From Branchiostoma floridae (Eukaryota > Chordata > Leptocardii > Amphioxiformes > Branchiostomatidae), in contig NC_049979.1 in the NCBI RefSeq assembly GCF_000003815.2, positions 22,324,726 to 22,388,725 on the forward strand: 64,000 nucleotides of DNA, written 5' to 3'. The translations under genes and the position numbers were made by a program. This document shows, piece by piece, positions 55,901 through 62,777 of this stretch; position 1 is the stretch's first letter; every line of letters begins with the position of its first letter. The notes under the pieces are model-generated. The model did not search any database, had not been told where the DNA came from, and saw only the letters and a program-made list of their open reading frames with translations.

Positions 55901-58501
55901 AGACCTTACGCTAAACGTTAAGATGTGACCTCAAGTGGCGAAGAACGAGCATAGTAGAAACGATGTTTGGACATTCTGTCTGGTAAAAGGTTGCCCTCTG
56001 GTTCCTACTTAGATGATGTAAATCTTGACCTTTTCTAACTTTGTTTACCGAATCCAAACATATAACAGCCAGACACGCTTGTTGCGAAGAAAAAAGACTC
56101 CTCGGAATCCCTCCTGACGGCCCTGCCCTGGCCTAACGCCAGGCCTTCTCGTGTTAGCCGTCCTCTGGTTTGTTGTTAGCATGTCCCTTATGTGCAGAAT
56201 TCAAAACACCGTCTGTTTCGGGGACAGCCACAATTGAAAAGAAAACATTACTCATCATGTTTTTCTCTCCGATGCCCACGCATGACATCACCCTAGTCGC
56301 TGGCTGACGGAAACGCTGTGGTTTAGAGTCGACCGGGTGCAATATTGCCATATTTGCGACTTCACCAAACCAAACAAGATTTTTTTCTTCTTCTAGACCA
56401 CTACGTGCATGTTAGGGTGAATGCTCGTCTTTGTACAAAAGTGCAACAGCAAATTTTCCCGTGAACGTGGTTGGTTGGGTTAGAAATTGCATCGTTTCAA
56501 AAGCAGTTAAATGTTAGTTTGACGTTTTATTTAACAATTGGAAAGCCTATTTAGGTCGTCACATAGAGATATATTTTGCCTTATCAACAAGGCACTCCGT
56601 TATGAATAGACGGCAAATATGTTATATGATACCTACACTGAAATTGGCGACAAGTGTCCTATGGGCTATACAGTAACTTTGGAGCTTAAGCTGGCGTTTA
56701 TGATATTCCGTGTCCAAGCAACACACCGAGAATGGCCTGTCAGTTTTACTTACAGTTGTTAGATCATTCCTTACCATAGTGTATCCATCGAACCCGGTTA
56801 TCATCCTTGATAGAAAAAAAAGCAAAGCATTCGTCCTTACTTTACAGAGAGCTATAATTTTCAGTTGATCTAATGCCAAGTGGACGTTCATGTTTCAAAC
56901 CGGCTTAGCAATGCTTACGTCACATCGTCTCCGCCAGACAGTCGGCCGTCGTGATTTATGCGTATTTTCTATGCATATAGACGAAACGCGATACTCATTC
57001 TTGATATACAAGATGACAATAAGGGTTCCTATACTCCCCCTAGTGGGCGACTTTGTCCAACAGAATAGTCGTTAGTGATCTGGTCGGATTCAGGGTTGTC
57101 ACGAAAGGCTAATGTTTACAAGACGAGAGTAGTTTGGGGGGTTTCGAGTCGACGATCAACGTCAAATTGCACACGACAGTGCGGCGATACAGAGCTCCTT
57201 GCCACCCGCGTGTGCATTCCTTTCACATACAAGTTACATGACTCACAATATCCATGACTAAAGCTGCAGTCGCATGCCGCATGTTTACAGTCTGACTAGA
57301 CCGGCATCCTCCCAAGCCTTGGCCGGTACATTCTCGTACCGACTCCCCTGGTACCGTCGGCTGGGGGAGCAAACTTACATGAACCATGAACTCACAGGTC
57401 CCCCTTCTCCACAGGAGATGTCAAACTGTGGGCTAGGGACGGTTAACCTGAACACAGTTCCCATCGAAATCACAAAGAGTCACCACTTCGTACTGAAGAC
57501 TCGAGGGCAAACAAAGAGGCAAGGGAGACCACTTACGTGTTGTGCATGTACGAGTCGATGTGTTGATCTTCCATCCAGGGCAACATCTATTGGGGGAACA
57601 GACGTTGGGTCTGGAAAAAAAGCCAGGCGTTTAGTTTACAAATGACAAAAGGCGACCCAGTCAAAGGCACTGAAAAACCTGGGCAGACGCGATGAGTGAC
57701 TAATAGCTTTTGAGTCGCGACTTGTTGAAAAGACTAACAATAACCGACGGTTGTGTTGTCTCAACGGTGGATCAGTATCTCTGGTCAGAGCGTGTGCCAA
57801 ATTAAACATGGCATAGTCTGATGCTACGTTGAAGTGTAGCCACTCTTGCGGTGCTACAATAATTTCTATGTGACAGCCATCGTGGGTTGGTCTTATCCCT
57901 ACAACCTGTACGACAACTGAGTTATACCAAGTCAAGGGTTATCTCCCGACAACAATCAGATCAGCTCTGATAGCTAATGTTCTCCATCAACATGTCACGA
58001 CTGGCATGTAACTGGTCCTGCACCTTTCAACTTTGCCCAGACCCTCGACTAGATGTCACCTTAACAAAACACTCACTGACCCCTTTTGCGACCTACATTG
58101 AGTCTTCCGGGGAAAATAAGGTGGGGAATGCTACTGAGAGATTAGTTTAAGTCTAAGAAAATCGCTAATATATACATCGTTGATGTGGTGGTTTTAGGTA
58201 TAGCACGGTTCCCACATAGACAATATGGCTGCCAATAACCATAAGTAATTTGTAGACAACACAATTCACTCCGTACGTACCCTCTCAGTTGCCATGCCTG
58301 TCTATCCTTGCCTCCACTATGCCGTTGTTGACTAGTGGATGGGTTCTGTCCGGCAGTGCCCCGTGCGACATAACGCACCCTGAAACCGGCTGGAATCGAC
58401 CCGCTGTAGGTATTTCTCCTAGAGGAAGAGTATCCGCTACTCTGGACGTTTCCGATGCAAACAACGAAGAAGAAGACGGGAGCAAGTGTTCTGAGATCCA
58501 T
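31789..58501 (-). CDS. LTBP: Latent TGF-beta-binding protein gene, 26 coding exons (whole span)
   Basis: Seen: 26 exons with GT..AG borders join into one 4266-nt frame (1421 residues plus stop). Apart from the exon 1/2 border (phase 2), all junctions are phase 1, as usual for EGF/TB exons. Domain order: signal peptide (1-21), 4-Cys GPNVC..CCPGW motif (~74-98), EGF (~99-130), linker with RGD at 168-170 (to ~325), TB1, cbEGF, TB2, short hinge (~515-549), ten EGFs (~550-986), TB3 with Phe-Pro insertion (1035-1036), EGF x2, TB4, Pro/Gly linker plus EGF, terminal EGF. Known: this order (TB-EGF-TB-EGF array-TB-EGF2-TB-EGF2) is that of LTBPs and not of fibrillins; LTBPs are secreted matrix proteins that bind the TGF-beta propeptide and fibrillin microfibrils. 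Inferred: a single LTBP1-like invertebrate gene. Human LTBPs are about 1300-1820 residues, so the length fits. The exon model is untested by RNA. Confidence 0.93.
31876..32219. repeat. Perfect 172-bp tandem duplication over the LTBP last exon
   Basis: Bases 31876-32047 and 32048-32219 are identical by eye across all 172 positions; the next four bases (TGCA) also match, giving 4-bp microhomology at the border. The unit holds the exon acceptor and most of the last EGF exon. Perfect identity means either a very recent duplication or an assembly error. Confidence 0.95.
32003..32145 (-). CDS. LTBP: Possible alternative LTBP terminal exon (duplicate copy)
   Basis: The second copy of a 172-bp duplication carries the same acceptor and the same [13 protein letters not shown] reading. 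It then diverges to [14 protein letters not shown] and a TAA. In transcription order it precedes exon 26. Splicing into it would give a terminal EGF lacking cysteine 6, hence an unpaired cysteine, and a different tail. It may be an alternative exon, a dead duplicate that is skipped, or an assembly artefact. The sequence alone does not decide. Confidence 0.4.
32403..32700 (+). repeat. Dispersed repeat family R1, copy 9
   Basis: Contains gtttgtgcacagcaaaacttgag, gatatggtatgtgggtaggt, GGACCACCTGGCAGCTTCC and GTACTGCAACAGAACTTC. It sits in the last LTBP intron, directly followed by the S1 element. Confidence 0.7.
32711..32857 (+). mobile_element. Short interspersed element S1, copy B
   Basis: AGATAGATGTGCAAAAGT, GGTGTAATATAACCAGC, GGTGTGTTACGCTGAACGGC, GGTTATACCGGCTATA, then a (GATACA)n tail. 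It retains more CpG than copy A (10097-10205), so it is probably younger. Confidence 0.65.
33048..33392 (-). CDS. LTBP: LTBP exon 25: Pro/Gly linker plus EGF
   Basis: A 345-nt exon. About 70 residues rich in Pro, Gly and Arg ([20 protein letters not shown]) precede an [22 protein letters not shown], then [18 protein letters not shown]. This EGF matches the EECGILNGCENGRCVRV unit near the human LTBP1 C-terminus, including the missing calcium lead. Acceptor ctgccacacag, donor GTAAGA. Confidence 0.93.
33708..33785 (-). CDS. LTBP: LTBP exon 24: tail of TB4
   Basis: A 78-nt exon reading [20 protein letters not shown] and ending FYMENI. It supplies the eighth cysteine of TB4; vertebrate LTBPs have xxYAxLC at this point. 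Acceptor attctctacag, donor GTAACA. Confidence 0.9.
34333..34494 (-). CDS. LTBP: LTBP exon 23: TB4
   Basis: About 162 nt: [37 protein letters not shown] and DCRLCPKLG. The DVCW start matches DLCW of human LTBP1 TB4. No Phe-Pro insertion. Both borders are doubled in frame: the acceptor is a CAGCAG tandem (start 34494 or 34491), and the donor can be GTACAG (end 34339) or GTGAGA (end 34333). One N-glycosylation sequon (NMT). Confidence 0.92.
34839..34870 (+). mobile_element. Retroelement end with hammerhead-like motif
   Basis: CTGAGGA (34839-34845), an extra A, GGTGAC/GTCACC stem (34847-34852 with 34858-34863), then AAAACG. The layout is as at 8911-8950. GAAA of the hammerhead core is AAAA here, so catalysis is unlikely. 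Lies in an LTBP intron, abutting the element at 34879. Confidence 0.35.
34879..35257. mobile_element. 379-bp terminal-inverted-repeat element in LTBP intron
   Basis: The left end AGACCACACCGATTTTATTG matches the inverse of the right end (AGGCCACGCCAATTTTATTG, on the minus strand) at most positions, and GGTCGG-type phrases follow inside both. No coding capacity. Confidence 0.75.
35304..35468 (-). CDS. LTBP: LTBP exon 22: calcium-binding EGF plus spacer before TB4
   Basis: A 165-nt exon reading [15 protein letters not shown], then [19 protein letters not shown], followed by a ~15-residue Pro/Leu spacer ([13 protein letters not shown]). Vertebrate LTBPs also have a short spacer between this EGF and the last TB domain. 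Acceptor tctattctacag, donor GTAAGA. Confidence 0.92.
35918..36043 (-). CDS. LTBP: LTBP exon 21: calcium-binding EGF after TB3
   Basis: A 126-nt exon reading [17 protein letters not shown], then [17 protein letters not shown]. Full calcium consensus. Acceptor tttttacag; the donor GTTGGT is the weakest of the gene but keeps phase and ends just after the last cysteine, like its neighbours. Confidence 0.92.
36660..36737 (-). CDS. LTBP: LTBP exon 20: tail of TB3
   Basis: A 78-nt exon reading [20 protein letters not shown] and ending IYIE. It supplies the eighth cysteine of TB3, in the place of the F/Y-x-x-xC-P segment of vertebrate LTBPs, though the usual CP is CA here. Acceptor gtttatttcag, donor GTAAGG. 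It has the same length and phase as exon 24, which plays the same role after TB4. Confidence 0.88.
37114..37560. mobile_element. AATCTCAAGAT-array element with inverted GACCCC ends, LTBP intron
   Basis: GTCCCCCAGCAGGGGTCTTC (37114) is inverted at the right end (TAAGACCCCCGTCAGGGGTC, 37541-37560). Between them ~390 bases consist almost wholly of diverged copies of AAAATCTCAAGATTGTCT and its inverse. It looks like a palindromic satellite carried inside a transposon-like shell. Confidence 0.7.
37751..37918 (-). CDS. LTBP: LTBP exon 19: TB3, the likely TGF-beta propeptide-binding domain
   Basis: A 168-nt exon giving [33 protein letters not shown] and [10 protein letters not shown]. Bases 37770-37775 (TTC CCA, residues 1035-1036) add Phe-Pro between cysteines 6 and 7. 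The other three TB domains lack it (CFMCP, CERCP, CRLCP). Known: in vertebrate LTBP-1 and -3 the matching TB domain has this dipeptide insertion, and it is needed for disulfide bonding to the TGF-beta propeptide. One N-glycosylation sequon (NVT). Acceptor gtgtttcag, donor GTGTGT. Confidence 0.95.
38312..38449 (-). CDS. LTBP: LTBP exon 18: calcium-binding EGF, array unit 10
   Basis: A 138-nt exon reading [16 protein letters not shown], then [17 protein letters not shown], with five extra residues (SAWLA) after the last cysteine leading into TB3. Acceptor ttgtttttag, donor GTAAGT. Confidence 0.94.
38963..39088 (-). CDS. LTBP: LTBP exon 17: calcium-binding EGF, array unit 9
   Basis: A 126-nt exon reading [17 protein letters not shown], then [19 protein letters not shown]. 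Full calcium consensus. Acceptor cctttctgcag, donor GTGAGT. Confidence 0.95.
39378..39503 (-). CDS. LTBP: LTBP exon 16: calcium-binding EGF, array unit 8
   Basis: A 126-nt exon reading [17 protein letters not shown], then [19 protein letters not shown]. It has no obvious ORF of its own, because its frame lacks a Met; it was found from the splice borders (acceptor cccacag, donor GTAAAT) and the cysteine pattern. Units 7 and 8 share xDPSLCxNG, suggesting they arose by duplication. Confidence 0.93.
39610..39830 (-). repeat. Dispersed repeat family R1, copy 10 (inverted)
   Basis: Minus-strand copy with ACAAGCTGCTAGGGGGCTC, -aacctacaccc- and -ccataacgtgttcaggaca-. In the LTBP intron between exons 15 and 16. 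Confidence 0.6.
39968..40099 (-). CDS. LTBP: LTBP exon 15: EGF, array unit 7
   Basis: A 132-nt exon reading [19 protein letters not shown], then [19 protein letters not shown]. The first acidic calcium ligand is Glu instead of Asp (E-I-N-E-C); other calcium-site residues are present. Acceptor acatttgcag, donor GTAGGA. Confidence 0.94.
40436..40564 (-). CDS. LTBP: LTBP exon 14: calcium-binding EGF, array unit 6
   Basis: A 129-nt exon reading [17 protein letters not shown], then [19 protein letters not shown] end it at GTGGGT because that keeps phase 1 into exon 15. A stronger-looking GTAAGT lies 7 nt downstream, but using it would shift the frame. Confidence 0.9.
40565..42648. other. LTBP intron 13 with (TC)n(TA)n microsatellite
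   Basis: No exon seen over 2.1 kb. A (TC)n run passes into (TA)n at 40918-40962. Confidence 0.65.
42649..42774 (-). CDS. LTBP: LTBP exon 13: calcium-binding EGF, array unit 5
   Basis: A 126-nt exon reading [17 protein letters not shown], then [19 protein letters not shown]. Full cbEGF consensus, including the NTxGSF phrase seen in fibrillin and LTBP EGFs. Acceptor ttatttgcag, donor GTAAGT. Confidence 0.95.
   Translation of the reverse strand, partial: TSMNAATGTAGATTAPASTRRGASPADATTVTSCLRTVRAV
43320..43454 (-). CDS. LTBP: LTBP exon 12: EGF, array unit 4, no calcium motif
   Basis: A 135-nt exon reading [19 protein letters not shown] and [15 protein letters not shown]. Six cysteines; calcium lead replaced by VSVCE. 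This is the third such unit in a row. Acceptor tttccttcag, donor GTGAGG. Confidence 0.92.
43824..43955 (-). CDS. LTBP: LTBP exon 11: EGF, array unit 3, no calcium motif
   Basis: A 132-nt exon reading [18 protein letters not shown] and [15 protein letters not shown]. Six cysteines; calcium lead replaced by RSICE, and the Asn/Asp expected after cysteine 3 is also missing (CRPSGNSY). Acceptor cttttgttgcag, donor GTACGA. Confidence 0.92.
44404..44538 (-). CDS. LTBP: LTBP exon 10: EGF, array unit 2, no calcium motif
   Basis: A 135-nt exon reading [19 protein letters not shown], then [15 protein letters not shown] and a final cysteine. All six cysteines are present, but the D-x-D-E-C lead that binds calcium is replaced by RTNC. 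Acceptor ttgttttcag, donor GTAAGC. Confidence 0.92.
45234..45365 (-). CDS. LTBP: LTBP exon 9: EGF, array unit 1
   Basis: A 132-nt exon beginning [19 protein letters not shown] and continuing [24 protein letters not shown] with the Asn in FNTIGSY makes it a calcium-binding EGF. Acceptor tatcttctag, donor GTGAGA. Confidence 0.94.
45366..47556. other. LTBP intron, no exon seen
   Basis: This 2.2-kb stretch sits where vertebrate genes encode the long Pro-rich hinge. I found no Pro-rich frame with splice sites on the minus strand here. Confidence 0.55.
47557..47696. mobile_element. 140-bp fold-back element, TAGCCTCTACCAGG family
   Basis: TAGCCTCTACCAGGCTCCGC at the left is inverted at the right (TAGCCTCTACTAGCTCCGCG on the minus strand), with ~28-bp arms including CCGCGGATCGCTG. 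Lies ~120 bp from LTBP exon 8. A half copy is at 62743-62777. Confidence 0.88.
47815..47916 (-). CDS. LTBP: LTBP exon 8: end of TB2 and short hinge
   Basis: A 102-nt exon: [18 protein letters not shown] supplies the eighth TB2 cysteine, as in the F..xCPGGxG motif after TB2 of vertebrate LTBPs. Only ~20 polar residues follow ([14 protein letters not shown]) before the EGF array. Vertebrate LTBP1 has a long Pro-rich, protease-sensitive hinge at this place, so the hinge here is strikingly short. Acceptor gttcacctcag, donor GTAACC. Confidence 0.9.
48313..48465 (-). CDS. LTBP: LTBP exon 7: TB2
   Basis: A 153-nt exon reading [18 protein letters not shown] and [19 protein letters not shown]. It has the full CCC triplet; the eighth cysteine is in exon 8. 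There is no insertion between the sixth and seventh cysteines (CERCP). Acceptor gtacgacag, donor GTGAGT. Confidence 0.94.
48930..49011. repeat. 41-bp tandem duplication in LTBP intron
   Basis: Two units (48930-48970, 48971-49011) containing TTGACGCCCTGAGATATGTT, differing at only a few bases. Confidence 0.9.
49630..49755 (-). CDS. LTBP: LTBP exon 6: calcium-binding EGF between TB1 and TB2
   Basis: A 126-nt exon encoding [17 protein letters not shown], then the [11 protein letters not shown] segment and a closing cysteine. DIDEC, the Asn in CTNNPGSF and the aromatic residue form the standard calcium site. Acceptor attttcag, donor GTATGT. Position matches the single EGF that separates the first two TB domains in LTBPs. 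Confidence 0.95.
51035..51094 (-). CDS. LTBP: LTBP exon 5: tail of TB1
   Basis: A 60-nt exon reading [20 protein letters not shown], which supplies cysteines 7 and 8 of TB1. It resembles the C..G.....TG.C tail that joins TB1 to the next EGF in LTBPs and fibrillins. Acceptor ctcggcag, donor GTAAGT; both borders phase 1. One possible N-glycosylation site (NQT). Confidence 0.9.
51159..51203. repeat. 20-bp-arm hairpin in LTBP intron 4
   Basis: CTAGCTGAGTCGTTATTGTT and AACAATGACGACTCAGCTAG around a 5-base loop (GATTA), with one mismatch in 20 pairs. It lies 65 bp upstream of exon 5 in transcription order. Confidence 0.9.
51523..51753 (-). CDS. LTBP: LTBP exon 4: TB1 (first 8-Cys domain)
   Basis: A 231-nt exon. 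It finishes the linker and then gives [19 protein letters not shown] and [20 protein letters not shown]. This is a TB domain with a CC pair, not the CCC triplet of the later TB domains; the first TB domain of vertebrate LTBPs has the same CC form. The last two cysteines come from exon 5. Acceptor ttaccttag, donor GTAATG, phase 1 to 1. Confidence 0.93.
52155..52423. mobile_element. 269-bp fold-back element in LTBP intron 3
   Basis: The left arm CCCGAAGCCAATGTCACGTG...GGCAGTCGGTGTCG pairs with the inverse of the right (CCGAAGCCTATGTCACATGA...GGCAGTCGGTATCG). Arms of ~75 bp with small gaps; no coding capacity. Confidence 0.88.
54128..54297. mobile_element. ~170-bp CpG-rich inverted-repeat element, GGTCACATAC family
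   Basis: GACGCGGTCACATACATCGT at the left versus inverse right end ACGACCCGGTCACATACCCC, with CGTCGTACGAT inside both. It ends ~105 bp from LTBP exon 3. 51440-51490 (CGACGATCGCACGACGAACG, then TGACCGCG) looks like a related half copy. Confidence 0.75.
54403..55083 (-). CDS. LTBP: LTBP exon 3: first EGF plus long linker with RGD
   Basis: A 681-nt exon, by far the longest of the gene. The first ~30 residues form an EGF with [17 protein letters not shown], matching the non-calcium EGF near LTBP N-termini. About 195 residues without cysteine follow, rich in Gly, Ser, Arg and Gln. They contain RRGDGF (RGD at residues 168-170, bases 54869-54877), a basic PKRR stretch, and repeated short phrases: [14 protein letters not shown] versus [13 protein letters not shown], and PGQSVSF, AGQSVPL, PGQKVTI. 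Vertebrate LTBPs have a linker here, but I recognise no homologue of this one. Exact acceptor tatacag, donor GTAAGG. Confidence 0.9.
55084..57536. other. LTBP intron 2, no exon seen
   Basis: Unique-looking intron DNA; no EGF-like cysteine pattern with splice sites found. Some vertebrate LTBPs have an extra N-terminal EGF, but none is visible here. Confidence 0.55.
57537..57610 (-). CDS. LTBP: LTBP exon 2: N-terminal 4-Cys motif
   Basis: A 74-nt exon between a tttttttccag acceptor and a GTAAGT donor; it enters in phase 2 and leaves in phase 1. It reads [20 protein letters not shown] and ends RTCTT. The GPNVC..CCPGW core is the conserved motif before the first EGF of LTBPs and fibrillins. It is too short for simple ORF calling and was found from its splice sites and motif. 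Confidence 0.92.
58281..58501 (-). CDS. LTBP: LTBP exon 1: start and signal peptide
   Basis: ATG at 58501 opens [21 protein letters not shown], a signal peptide with a Phe/Val core and likely cleavage near residue 21. A Ser/Gly/Arg-rich basic segment without cysteine follows (to residue ~74). The exon ends in phase 2 at a GTACGT donor, and GG plus the first base of exon 2 restores Gly before PNVC. A second GTACGG lies 4 nt downstream but would break the frame. The start is chosen because it is the first Met in frame and gives the signal peptide. Confidence 0.85.
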
Positions 58502-58555
58502 GTCCTCCGGCGGTCACCCTCGTGTCTGTGGACGTCTTTCGGAAACAAGCCCTCC

Positions 58556-58566
58556 CACGTGACTCA
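58556..58566. promoter_or_regulatory. Overlapping CACGTG E-box and TGACTCA AP-1 site upstream of LTBP
   Basis: CACGTGACTCA lies ~55 bases before the LTBP start codon. It overlaps an E-box (CACGTG) and a consensus AP-1 site (TGACTCA) by two bases. I saw no clear TATA box, and the transcription start is unknown, so this may be promoter or 5' UTR. Confidence 0.35.
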
Positions 58567-58620
58567 AACACCCCCAACAACCGTCTCCTACCCCGCGTGT
58601 GGATGGAAGCTTTAGAGACA

Positions 58621-61600
58621 GAGAGAGACTCAGAGAGAGAGGGTCTGTGACCCTTCGGCCACGCAAGTTGACTAATGAGAGAGCGTACAGTCACAGTCCG
58701 CTTTGATTTGTTCCGACCACAACGGCAGCGACCTAGCAGGAAATACGGTCCGAATCCACCACAGAACGTGCTCGGAGAACCAGTTAAATATGGACCAGGA
58801 ATGGCCCAACCAATGGCAAAATTAACTTCGCTTTGACCTCAACCACCCTGATACATGATTGGCTTGCGCATAACAGGCAGCAGGGTGTCCGCCGCACGCA
58901 AGCCGTCCGCACCAGTTAATGCCTGAAAACATGTCTCCAACTTTGACTGTACATTCCGCACTAGCTGTTGTCAGAAACATACACAGCTTCGGAACTATAG
59001 GCTATATCGATATACCAACACGCCCCCTCCCTACAAAAGGGGTCGAATTTCTTATGTCACGCTGCACGACGCGTGGCGGGCCAACCAGCCGTCAGCCTCT
59101 GGGAAAAGGATCGCATTTTGCTTATGCGCAAATGTTACGGTCCCAGCCCTTCTTTCGTCATTGTATCAAAGATTCAGGCTGCTTGCATGTTGAAATACTC
59201 TCTGTACACGGCGCGTGTCTTCTTCAGAGAGCATGAGCCTAAATCTTCCCCACGCCAAAATAGTTTATCGCTGATATCCTGCCTGACCCAAAAGGAATCG
59301 TCGTAACTCAAGTTGATGACCCCCTCTCACGAAAGGTTGAGTCTGACCGTCTTAACTGGTACTGTCACAGCTATTAAAGTGTGGACTTCCTGGTTCTAGT
59401 CATAACTACTCCCACAAACAGTGTGCCTCATGTGTGTGTACCACAGATAAAATAAAAATTTCCTGCTGACTCCCACCAGGCACTGAGGTCAGCAATGGAA
59501 GGTGAGCAATCCAAGGCGATGACACGATTTTTCCAGCGGAGATTATTTCACTCTGGATAAAGGCAGTGTGTGCCTCAGTGACTGTGCTTATTTCAGTCCT
59601 TGAAGCTTGTTGCATACAGATACCATATGTGTACACTGTACTAATTATTTAATGATGAGGAAGTTTACATAAATTTGCTGACATAAAAAGAAACAGACGT
59701 ACAAATATATATTTGTTGAGGCAACGTGAGTACCGAGTGTCAATAACTTTCACACAGTTTCCTACAGTTGGGACATATTTTGTAATGGATTGATTGATTT
59801 TGTAGTAGACTTTGTTGTGCAGGCACGATTTCCTTTGTTAGACTGTTCATCAGTGCCGAGAAACATCAGTGTGTTTGCACGTGTATGGGAAGGTTGTCAG
59901 ACTGTTTCTGTGACACCTGCCAATGACTCATATTGCGCGGAAGGGCACGGACAGCATTACTCTGCATGAGGTCATCTATCAGCGTCTCGCTATGAACCTG
60001 TAGCAGGTGGCACGGGCAGGTGGCTGGCCAGGGCGAGAGATACAACGTTTGCCAAGCGCACTGGGTCACTTCTCCTTTCGTTCAGACAGCTTCCAGCTGG
60101 CTGGTATGTATGTAAGGGAAGTGTCTGTCTCCGAACGACATTTGTCATCGAATCTCCAATGTCCGTGGATGACCTAATTCTTAACGACGTCCTCGGCGTG
60201 CTCACCGTGTGATCTACAAGGACGTGCTCACGCGGCCAATTACCACAAACGTCAACCTGTTGTCAATCACTCTGGGAAGTGTGTCTACAGATGTGGAGAT
60301 GGACGGACTCCCAACTCCTGGCGATGAGACACGAGACACGCATCATTCCTGGGCTATCATTATGTAAACCAGCCTCCCGACAGAGTGTTCTTAGTCAGTA
60401 ATAATTTACACTCTCTTTCCAGTAGAAACTGCAGAAAGGCTGTGCAACCAATCATTTCACAGATCGCTCAACGAATTTCATTGATAAAGAGCGACCTTCT
60501 TAGAATCATGCTGTCTAGCAAATCATACTTCTACGTTTTTTACCATATTCCAATCATAAAATCAATGGTCACATATGTACGGTCTCTCAGACGGTGTCTT
60601 GTCGTCTGTCAGAAAGGGTGTCTTGACGCATGTAGCGGCACCTTTAATTAGACCACGGCGCTAACTGGGTAAATCCACAGGAAGCCACACCTGTGTGGGT
60701 CTGTATAAAACGTCTGATAATAGTGATAGGCTAACTAACACTATAGTCGTGCAGGAATGTCAGAACTGCCGGTACGAAAGACGAGGTCAAGGCCCCATGT
60801 TTGCTCACTGCCGCACGTCGTACTGGGGAACCATTATTCACTTCGACATTGTGTTCTACAGGTCCTGACACAAGTCAAGAAGGAACGCTTTTTGGTCAGA
60901 AAACACGACAGTTAGCCTGTAGATTAGAAAACATGACTACCTTTTGGCCTAACGTTAGTTTACCACAACAAAACTACAAGAACGGTAGCCGCAAACCCAC
61001 AGCCACACATACCACATGGACACTGTTCCAGTTCCTGTTCATAATGATGGGGTGCCGACTTTTACCCGTCCGTGAAATGGGACCTCCCAAAGCTAGCTAG
61101 AGACGCCCTTGACAGAGCCAACATGCCGTCACGAGAATGTCTCAACAACATCTCTACTGAGGGTTTCTTCGAGAGTAAATAGTCGCTAGAAGAAAGCTCT
61201 CATCGCCTGTAGGATGTAACAGGTGGGCGGACAACATCCGCCGTGTCCCCCCCACTTCCTGTCGGGACTGCCGGTGTACATACCGAGCGGTCGGTCGGAA
61301 AACCAAAGAAATCGTACTACAACAAACGTTCCGACCAAAAGTGTCTAAAGTTGATCCTTAGAAACCTTGACTTGCTAGATGGACCACGGCCATTCAGTAA
61401 ACATTTGGAAAACTTCCTGGGCGTCATAGATTAGAGTATAACAGATTTTCTGACAGCTTCTTTTGAGCTGTATATCAACTTCTCGAGCTGAATTCCTCCT
61501 TGTGCATTAAACATCGCGCCGCGGCCACGTGGGTGGCTTAGATGGTGCGTTTTTTCCTGTGTAATGGAACGATTGATTGGCTAGGTCAAGACCAAAACAT

Positions 61601-62742
61601 GGCAGGAACACTTTCACACTTTGCTCACATATTTTCGGCATATCGCAGTCCACGGGGTAAGACTGTGAAAACCATAAGCATGAAATTTACCATCGTACCT
61701 CCCAGTTCTGTTCTCCAAGCAGAGGTTGGGCTCCAAAGTGAAGAAATCGGTACAAAAATGCTTTAAAACACATCAGAAACGGACGGGGTCGAACCTCTGT
61801 ATCTTAGTTCTATTTGCAGATATAGCTGTATTTCAACAGACCCTACTGTGCGTGTAACGTTGTATAAGCTGTGACGCTCTATAAAAACCCTGGATATGAG
61901 TTCTGTGCTACGCATGGTATCAGATATGAGAGAAATGAGAGAAAGAGAACATGTTTTATTTGTATAACGTTGATACTGCAACGGTCATTTATCGCTCTTC
62001 AGTGTCAGAATTACGTAAGCACCGCGTGCGTGTTTTGATGTTTTTGACAAAGTGTTCGGGGACAACCTTTCACCGTCGGTTTACCAGTGGAGTGATGGTT
62101 ACAGTTCGCCTTTCCTGTTGTGTGAGGTAACCCCACTGCTGGCGCATAGCCAGTGGGTGAGTGCTCAGGGTTAGCGCAAAGTGATCTCTGGAGTATCGCC
62201 GGTAAACGAGAAGGCTGTACCTAATTCCACATATTTTCACGGGGCTATGTAGCTACAACCCCCTACGAAGGGATTCCGACTCCTATTTTCTTTGGTCGAA
62301 AGGAATGCGAACAACTTTGGTAGGGATTGAGAAAAACGTGTATCATATGTATATAGCTTTGTCTTTATCATCTCACATTCTTTTCCCCGATGTAATAGAC
62401 CTCAAGTTGGCCAATAAATGGTTGTCTGACTTTTGCTGCTTCCGTTAATTTTATATCTTGAAAACCAAGGTATAGCTTTAAAGGTTTAGAACTGATCATC
62501 TTTGTTTTGCACAAGAGCATGGTACCATCAATTTGAATCCCCCAACGACGCAGTCTTCACGGATCGACGAGTATTCAAACTGTCAATGATGTTTTCGTCA
62601 GTATCCCAGAGTTATCTCGACCATCGTACGACTTTTCTTGTTATGGATCGGGAGATGTTCGCACGTCGCGAGCTCTGTTGATATTAAGGACAGATTTTGA
62701 GGCGACCTTCTTAGCCTTAGACCTTCCGTCCAATTCTACAAT
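58621..62742. other. LTBP upstream flank, no gene seen
   Basis: Intergenic DNA, richer in CpG than the left half of the window. Short frames on both strands lack motifs or splice context. No clear TATA box, tRNA or other RNA gene was recognised. Confidence 0.5.
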
Positions 62743-62777
62743 TAGACCACCGATCCACGGAGCCTGGTAGAGGCTAC
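62743..62777 (-). mobile_element. Half copy of the TAGCCTCTACCAGG element
   Basis: The minus strand reads TAGCCTCTACCAGGCTCCGT, then GGATCGGTGG, matching the left end of 47557-47696. No matching opposite arm was seen nearby. Confidence 0.7.

Noticed and set aside
31789-58501. Fibrillin as an alternative identity for the large minus-strand gene
   Set aside because: Only four TB domains, Phe-Pro insertion in TB3 and LTBP-type C-terminal EGF pair; fibrillins have more TB/hybrid domains, over 40 EGFs and a different C-terminus.
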